DNA of 16,733 bases from Methanobacteriota archaeon (GTDB taxonomy: Archaea > Thermoplasmatota > Poseidoniia > MGIII > CG-Epi1), in the NCBI GenBank assembly GCA_029977605.1, contig JAPOKN010000024.1, positions 1 through 16,733 on the forward strand, written 5' to 3'. The notes beneath the pieces are model-generated. The model saw nothing but the letters and a program-made list of their open reading frames with translations, searched no databases and had not been told where the DNA came from. Positions 12,064 to 16,733 of this stretch are shown one piece after another (the first letter of the stretch is position 1; each line of letters begins with the position of its first letter). Both the position numbers and the translations under genes were made by a program.

Positions 12064-15015
12064 TTATCTTCTTCGAATTGCAATCAATCCTATGACTGAA
12101 ATTACCGCAATTATTGTCATTGAAGACAAGAATCCTCCATCATCTTCATCATCATCTGCCTTATCATTTTCTTCTACAGGAACTAGACATACATCGTCTA
12201 CTAAGTTTTCATTATCTTCATTAATCTCATCTGGACAATAATCTAATTTTTCTTCCGTGAAATCACAAGTCCCATCATCAATCTCAGCGATAGAATTGAA
12301 ATTATTAGCTGTCTCATTTGTACATCCCTTTATGGGCTCTGGAAACTGGCATGAGCCGTCATCTATTTCAGCTTCTGAATTATAATTAGTTGCATTTACA
12401 TCAATACAACCTTCTATTGGTTCTGGATATTCACAAGAGCCATCGTCAATCTTTGCTGTCGAATTATAATTTGTAGCATTAATATCCATACACCCTTCAA
12501 TCGGTTCAGGGTATTCGCATGAGCCGTCATCTACTTCAGCTTCTGAATCATAATTAGTTGCATTTACATCCATACAGCCCTCTATTGGTTCAGGATATTC
12601 GCAAGAGCCATCATCAATCTCAGCTTCGGAATTATAGTTAGTTGCATTTACATCCATACATCCTTCAACATAGTATTCACATGAACCATCATCTACTTCA
12701 GCTTCAGAATTATAATTTTTAGCATCAGGATCCATACAACCTTCTACTGGATAAATACAAGAATCTTCAGAAAATATGGCTTTTTCATTATAATTCGTCG
12801 CATCTGTATCCATACAACCTTCAAAAGGAAGCTGTGGGCCCATGAAATGCCATGTCATGCCAGCTACCCAATCATCATTAATTCCATAAGCTCCTACACT
12901 CCTGTTGTAAATTACAGACCAATTCTTAGCTCTAAAATCATAATTATAGGGATCAATGAGCTGTGATTCTACGGTCCCACCCTCATCTGTATATCCATTG
13001 AAATTATTAGATTCATTGTAATCACCTGGAACTGGGTAATTTTCGTATGAACCTGTGCGGTGAGCTGCAATTCTATCTGCTGCATTAAATTCGGTTAATG
13101 AATTCTCATTGCCAAATCCATTTTCATAGAGAACTATTATATTGTTTTTATCATAATCTTCACCGAAAATAGTGTTGTTATATGTTGAATGATAATCGCC
13201 CTTAACCATCAAACCTGCTGATACATTCCACAATACGTTATGATGGACTGTTGCATTACGCCCCTCATTGGTTCCACCTGCAGGACCATCCATACGAATG
13301 CCATATTTTTTAGTATCATGAATCCAATTATAGGCTATATTAGCATCTTTTTGCTCTGCCATCATCATTTGAACAACAGCACCATCACTCTGTAACAATC
13401 CAGTATTCCATATTTCGTTGTACATTACGGTTGGTGCATCACCTAATGAGATAGTAGCTGAAGCTCCGGTCAAATGAATTATATTATTAGAAAAATTAGC
13501 ATCCTTTCCATTCTCCATAATCGTAACCATAAGTCCGGGAGTATCGCTAGCTGACCAGTCAATATGATAGAAATATGAGTTTCTAATTGTGTTATTATGA
13601 GATTGTAAAGCTGCTCCGTGAAACTCAATTGCTGTACCGTCCGTATATAAAAATGCAGAGTTTTCTACGACACATCCTGAAGACTTATCAAACCGAGAAA
13701 CCCATCGCTCATCTACATCCTCACCGGCAAAGTTCAATGATCTCTTAGAAGTACTTGGATACAATAAATGACTGCCGTTTACTGTACAATTATTACAATT
13801 TTCAAATCTAAAAGTAGTAGCAAAAAAATCAATATTTTCTAACGTAATTCTATTACTGTCGTAAAATGAAAATCCATAAGCTTGAGTTTTTGCTCTAATA
13901 TTTTCCACGCTAGGATTTACTCCTTCTGGTGGCATGAAATAAAGTGTATCATTCTCATTATCAAAAAACCATTCTCCTGGTGAATCAATTAAATCTAATT
14001 TACCTTCCAGAAAATAATAGTGATGTTTGGTTTTCCAATTGGAGACCTGGTCATAACTAAATGAATTATTAACGCTATCAAAGTGTGTTATATTTCTACT
14101 CCAAGTTTTAAAAGAGCCTACATTCAAGATAGCTATTGCTCCAGTCGGATCAAAACCTGTTTCGTTCAAACCTGTTATGTCAATTAACTCTCCATTGTCA
14201 TAAGGATAAACCCAGTTTCCATCATCATCTTTGTACTTGTCAGAATCCATAGATCCTTCTGCCCAAGAAATTGATTTATTGAATACTGAGCCATCAGTGA
14301 ATTTAGCATTAGGCCAACGAGCTGGAATCATTTCCTCTAGGTCTAGAAATAATTGCCAAGCATCATCACTCACATTAGTTTGATAAATTCCATTTTGATA
14401 CTCTAACCATTCGCCATTAAGATCATCTTCAATGTCGCGTGAACCATCAATTACTACTTTATCGCCTTCTACAGCTCTAAAAACCACGTCGTCTTTATCT
14501 TGCAACGATATTGATTCTCTGTAAATCCCATTAGCTACAATCACAATATCTCCATCAGTGATAACTTCGGCAGCTTTACCTATTGTTGCAAAAGGGCAAC
14601 TCGCAGAACCTGAATTATTATCACTTCCATTCTCTTTGCTCACATAGTAAGGTAAATCCTCATCTTTAGTTTCATTATCGCAACCATCATCGATTTGTGA
14701 ACCAAAAAATGTAACAAAAGAAGTACGGTCTGTATCTTTTGAACTATCAAAATTAATTAATGGTGCTAAAATTAGCAATAAAGCGATTACTACAATAGAT
14801 GTGCGTACTGGCTTCCTTTTACGAGATTCTAGTTCTATTTTAGAATAGCCGCCTACTCCTTTACCATCTTTTAATCCATTGCCATTCGTCAGTCCATTGC
14901 CATTGGTTAAACCATTACCATTTGTTAGACCATTACCGTTTGTTAGACCATTACCATTTGTTAGACCATTACCATTTGTCAGACCGTTACCATCCTTCAA
15001 ACCATTATCTTCCAT
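12064..15015 (-). CDS. Large surface protein: peptide repeats, membrane helix, parallel beta-helix, cysteine repeats, C-terminal anchor
   Basis: 983 residues in clear segments. Residues 4-51 are eight hexapeptides (NGLKDG, six NGLTNG, NGLKDG). A basic patch R-K-R-K-P-V-R (65-71) and a hydrophobic helix (72-89) form a signal-anchor, predicted N-terminus inside. From about 122 a right-handed parallel beta-helix of the pectin-lyase/DUF1565 type begins (Y-Y-V-S-K-E-N-G-S-D-N-N-S-G, then P-F-A-T-I-G-K-A-A) and runs to about 720 with many Asn-rich turns and N-x-S/T sequons. Residues about 732-920 are seven 26-28-residue Cys repeats (G-C-M-D...A-T-N-Y-N...D-D-G-S-C). An acidic stretch (D-D-D-E-D-D) then precedes a final hydrophobic helix and R-R-R at the extreme C-terminus. 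Such folds bind or cleave polysaccharides; I see no assignable active site, so adhesin versus lyase is open. It is the first gene of the - strand run. Confidence 0.85.
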   Translation of the reverse strand: MEDNGLKDGNGLTNGNGLTNGNGLTNGNGLTNGNGLTNGNGLTNGNGLKDGKGVGGYSKIELESRKRKPVRTSIVVIALLLILAPLINFDSSKDTDRTSFVTFFGSQIDDGCDNETKDEDLPYYVSKENGSDNNSGSASCPFATIGKAAEVITDGDIVIVANGIYRESISLQDKDDVVFRAVEGDKVVIDGSRDIEDDLNGEWLEYQNGIYQTNVSDDAWQLFLDLEEMIPARWPNAKFTDGSVFNKSISWAEGSMDSDKYKDDDGNWVYPYDNGELIDITGLNETGFDPTGAIAILNVGSFKTWSRNITHFDSVNNSFSYDQVSNWKTKHHYYFLEGKLDLIDSPGEWFFDNENDTLYFMPPEGVNPSVENIRAKTQAYGFSFYDSNRITLENIDFFATTFRFENCNNCTVNGSHLLYPSTSKRSLNFAGEDVDERWVSRFDKSSGCVVENSAFLYTDGTAIEFHGAALQSHNNTIRNSYFYHIDWSASDTPGLMVTIMENGKDANFSNNIIHLTGASATISLGDAPTVMYNEIWNTGLLQSDGAVVQMMMAEQKDANIAYNWIHDTKKYGIRMDGPAGGTNEGRNATVHHNVLWNVSAGLMVKGDYHSTYNNTIFGEDYDKNNIIVLYENGFGNENSLTEFNAADRIAAHRTGSYENYPVPGDYNESNNFNGYTDEGGTVESQLIDPYNYDFRAKNWSVIYNRSVGAYGINDDWVAGMTWHFMGPQLPFEGCMDTDATNYNEKAIFSEDSCIYPVEGCMDPDAKNYNSEAEVDDGSCEYYVEGCMDVNATNYNSEAEIDDGSCEYPEPIEGCMDVNATNYDSEAEVDDGSCEYPEPIEGCMDINATNYNSTAKIDDGSCEYPEPIEGCIDVNATNYNSEAEIDDGSCQFPEPIKGCTNETANNFNSIAEIDDGTCDFTEEKLDYCPDEINEDNENLVDDVCLVPVEENDKADDDEDDGGFLSSMTIIAVISVIGLIAIRRR
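12258..12822 (-). repeat. Seven tandem Cys-containing repeats (about 84 bp each) in the surface protein
   Basis: Seven copies of a 26-28-residue unit with core G-C-M-D-x-x-A-T-N-Y-N, then D-D-G-S-C. Copies 3 to 6 are 28 residues, separated by Y/F-P-E-P-I linkers; the first and last copies are the most divergent. Each unit has two cysteines and an Asp/Asn-rich loop, suggesting one disulfide and perhaps a calcium site per repeat. I recognise the same pattern from secreted proteins of marine Bacteroidota and marine archaea (from memory). Codon choice differs between copies, so the array is not recent. Confidence 0.9.
14863..15006 (-). repeat. Eight tandem 18-bp units encoding NGL(T/K)(N/D)G
   Basis: Eight consecutive in-frame 18-bp units cover residues 4-51 of the surface protein. 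The first and last encode NGLKDG and the six between encode NGLTNG. Two central units (14953-14970 and 14917-14934) are identical, reading AATGGTCTAACAAATGGT on the - strand. The others differ almost only at synonymous positions (AAT/GGT/GGC/CTA/CTG/TTA/TTG choices). The DNA has diverged while the peptide has not. Confidence 0.95.
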
Positions 15016-15040
15016 AAACTCAGTATAATACGAAAGGCAG

Positions 15041-15047
15041 TATAAAT
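15041..15047. promoter_or_regulatory. Shared TATA box between divergent surface-protein and carboxypeptidase genes
   Basis: The 59-bp divergent gap contains a single clear TATA element, TATAAAT on the + strand (ATTTATA on the - strand). Its centre is about 31 bp from the carboxypeptidase ATG (15075) and 29 bp from the surface-protein ATG (15015). The + side has a purine-rich candidate BRE (CGAAAGGCAG, 15031-15040). At standard archaeal spacing both transcripts would be leaderless or have 2-5 nt leaders. TATTATA at 15022-15028 on the - strand is too close to the surface-protein start to serve it. Confidence 0.5.
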
Positions 15048-15074
15048 CTCTATTCGGAGAAATACTTATTTGAT

Positions 15075-16346
15075 ATGCTTGCTATAGTCAATATAGTGAA
15101 ATACGTTTTAACGATTGTAGCACTTGCATTTTTGGCCTTTTCTGCCCAACCTAGTGAAGCTGTCGAAGTATTGCATACATATGATAGCATGAAAGATGAT
15201 ACTCAGGAATTAGCTAGTCAATACCCAGATATTGCAATATATTCTGAGCAAGGAATGAGTACAGGGTTAGATTTGGAAATATTTTCTGTAGATGTTGCTC
15301 TTAACATTACTGAGTTAACTGATGAAGAGTTAAACGCATTACCAACCATGTATGTCGATGGAACACATCACGGCAATGAAGGTATGTCCGCTGAAGCTTC
15401 TTTCCTTTTCTTACAGGACGTACTTGAAAGAAGTGCTGCAGATCCTTCATATCTTGAAGGTAAAAGATTGGTTGTAACTCCTTCGGTTAATCCTGATGGA
15501 TATTTCATAGATTGTAGAAACAATTGGAACAGTGTCGACCTCAACCGAAATTATCCTTACATGTGGGGTATGTACGGTACTAGCGATACTAGAGGATCGT
15601 GTCCAGCATCTGGAACATATAGAGGGCCAAGTGAAGGAAGTGAAATTGAAACACAAATCAATATGGAAATGATGCGTAACATGAATTTATATGTTTATTT
15701 CTCGGCCCACACAGGCTCAAACGATATTGTTCTACCATGGAAAATTACTGGAGAATTTGCAGTCCCTATCGCTGATTGGGATTTGTATGAATATTTCTTA
15801 AATGAATCGGCTAATGTTTCAGGACTCACTTACAGAGATCCCGGAGGTGCAGGAGAATCTATAGCATGGGGCTATGGTGCAAGAGCTGCACTAAGTTTGA
15901 TAGTTGAAGTCGATGATATGCAATGGTCACCAATTGTATCGACAACAATCCGAGGAGCTTTGAGTAATGAACTACTGATGTATGACCTAGCATGGGAGAA
16001 TCTGGAATTAGTAGGAGGACACTTACAGATCATTGATGAAACATACAATTCTGTAACGGTACAGAACATAGGTTGGGGTGCAGCTTACAACGTAACAGCT
16101 GGAGGTGAAGTAATCGAGAAAGTTGAAAGAAATCAAATAATAACCATATCTAAAAATTCAAATATCTTAAATTACAATAGATTGATTCACGAGGGAGAAG
16201 AAGCTGATTTAACTCTAATTAGCATGAATTTGAATTCAATACCAAATCCTAAAAATGGAGGCACGCCATCAATCGGTTTTATTTCAGCTAGTCTAACTTT
16301 AATAGCAATAGCAACTTCGAGGAAGAGAAATGACTATAATAATTGA
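15075..16346 (+). CDS. Secreted M14-family zinc carboxypeptidase with C-terminal anchor
   Basis: 423 residues. An N-terminal signal peptide (hydrophobic 11-23, cleavage likely near A-Q-P or S-E-A, about 24-29) is followed by an M14 peptidase domain. Zinc ligands are H99 and E102 in H-G-N-E and H212 in S-A-H-T-G; the substrate-binding N-P-D-G-Y (139-143) and D-L-N-R-N-Y-P (155-161) motifs and the catalytic E278 in L-I-V-E-V are all present, so it should be active. A beta-rich C-terminal region (about 300-390) precedes a Gly/Pro-rich spacer, a hydrophobic helix (about 398-414) and S-R-K-R, a sortase-like or membrane-anchor tail. It probably trims extracellular peptides or surface proteins. It is divergent from the surface-protein gene and overlaps the crotonase gene by 17 bp. 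Confidence 0.92.
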   Translation: MLAIVNIVKYVLTIVALAFLAFSAQPSEAVEVLHTYDSMKDDTQELASQYPDIAIYSEQGMSTGLDLEIFSVDVALNITELTDEELNALPTMYVDGTHHGNEGMSAEASFLFLQDVLERSAADPSYLEGKRLVVTPSVNPDGYFIDCRNNWNSVDLNRNYPYMWGMYGTSDTRGSCPASGTYRGPSEGSEIETQINMEMMRNMNLYVYFSAHTGSNDIVLPWKITGEFAVPIADWDLYEYFLNESANVSGLTYRDPGGAGESIAWGYGARAALSLIVEVDDMQWSPIVSTTIRGALSNELLMYDLAWENLELVGGHLQIIDETYNSVTVQNIGWGAAYNVTAGGEVIEKVERNQIITISKNSNILNYNRLIHEGEEADLTLISMNLNSIPNPKNGGTPSIGFISASLTLIAIATSRKRNDYNN

Positions 16347-16701
16347 GAACAACGAGAACATAAGAACTATAATCTTAAACAGGCCTGAAAAATTAAATTC
16401 CGTAAATTTGAAAATGGCTACTGAATTAAATCAAACTGTAAAAAATGCTGCTAATGATAAATCTGTTCAATGCTTAGTAATAACAGGAAACGGAAGAGCT
16501 TTTTCTTCGGGTGGAGATGTCGATGAAATGGGAGACTATTTACCTAAAGCTGGTGACTTATTTTATGACTTAACTGAGCAAATACATTCGATATTTTCTA
16601 CAATATTAAGAATGGAAAAACCGGTCATTAATTCACTTAATGGAGTTGTTGCTGGTGGATCTTTAGGATTTGCCTTAGCTGGCGATTATCGAATCGCTTA
16701 A
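16330..16701 (+). CDS. Enoyl-CoA hydratase/isomerase (crotonase) family, interrupted by an in-frame stop
   Basis: The first 123 residues are a normal crotonase N-terminal half: L-N-R-P-E-K-L-N-S-V (16-25), the oxyanion-hole segment A-F-S-S-G-G-D-V (57-64) and the second oxyanion/active-site stretch N-G-V-V-A-G-G-S-L-G-F-A-L-A-G-D-Y-R-I-A (104-123). A TAA at 16699-16701 then stops the frame. The same frame continues past it to the window end as E-S-A-M-I-L-S-A-H-F, just what the family has next, so the full protein of about 260 residues would run beyond the window. A GAGG motif (16319-16322) lies 7 nt before the ATG, which sits inside the carboxypeptidase gene. Whether it acts in fatty-acid oxidation, phenylacetate or other CoA chemistry cannot be told. 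The stop may be a nonsense mutation or a sequence error near a contig end. Confidence 0.85.
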   Translation: MTIIIENNENIRTIILNRPEKLNSVNLKMATELNQTVKNAANDKSVQCLVITGNGRAFSSGGDVDEMGDYLPKAGDLFYDLTEQIHSIFSTILRMEKPVINSLNGVVAGGSLGFALAGDYRIA

Positions 16702-16733
16702 GAATCTGCAATGATTTTGAGTGCACATTTCAA

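Noticed and set aside
12032..12241. Open frame on the + strand opposite the surface-protein and SDR gene ends
   Set aside because: Its Ser-rich product is the mirror of the Asp/Glu-rich acidic tail codons on the other strand; the - strand genes explain the region.
14863..15006. CRISPR array
   Set aside because: The 18-bp units are contiguous with no spacers and are in frame within a coding gene.

Overview
The window is AT-rich archaeal DNA, densely packed with no gene-free stretch over 300 bases. The archaeal signature genes are a 20S proteasome alpha subunit, SBDS, the Rrp4/Rrp41/Rrp42 exosome, eL43 (L37Ae), RNA polymerase subunit P, KEOPS Pcc1, prefoldin beta and a tRNA-Tyr with a bulge-helix-bulge intron. 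The secreted and surface proteins include PKD domains, GCMD...DDGSC cysteine repeats and C-terminal 'hydrophobic helix plus RKR/RRR' tails. Together with the low GC this suggests a marine Thermoplasmatota-type archaeon (Marine Group II/III, Poseidoniia). That assignment is inference; no rRNA is present.

Layout. (1) 1-993, + strand: 3' part of a beta-propeller/TPR protein, convergent with (2) a - strand PKD lipoprotein (990-2123). (3) 2190-9111, + strand: a long, tightly packed run of psmA, SBDS, rrp4, rrp41, rrp42, eL43, rpoP, pcc1, prefoldin beta, a DHH phosphoesterase and a PrsW-like membrane protease. Most junctions overlap by 1-14 bp or nearly touch. The 69-bp SBDS-rrp4 gap and the 23-bp DHH-PrsW gap may hold internal promoters. 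The run is ended by an intron-containing tRNA-Tyr (9123-9241). (4) 15015-9242, - strand: five co-directional genes, namely a 983-residue beta-helix surface protein, an SDR oxidoreductase, a J-domain-only protein, an ABC ATPase and an ABC-2 permease. (5) 15075-end, + strand: a secreted M14 carboxypeptidase, divergent from the surface-protein gene, then an overlapping crotonase-family gene whose frame is cut by an in-frame TAA close to the window edge.

How the genes fit together. Block 3 is the known archaeal linkage of RNA decay (exosome), ribosome maturation (SBDS, eL43), transcription (RpoP), tRNA modification (KEOPS), folding (prefoldin) and protein turnover (proteasome). Blocks 4 and 5 look like a cell-envelope module: a large anchored beta-helix protein, an export-type ABC transporter coupled to a J-protein, and a secreted, C-terminally anchored metallopeptidase. 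Genes inside operons often carry clear Shine-Dalgarno motifs. Several first genes have TATA-like boxes placed for leaderless or nearly leaderless mRNAs. The most unusual items are the eight-copy NGLTNG peptide repeat before the membrane helix of the surface protein, the single TATA element midway between two divergent starts, the J-protein fused by an ATGA overlap to an ABC exporter, and the interrupted crotonase.
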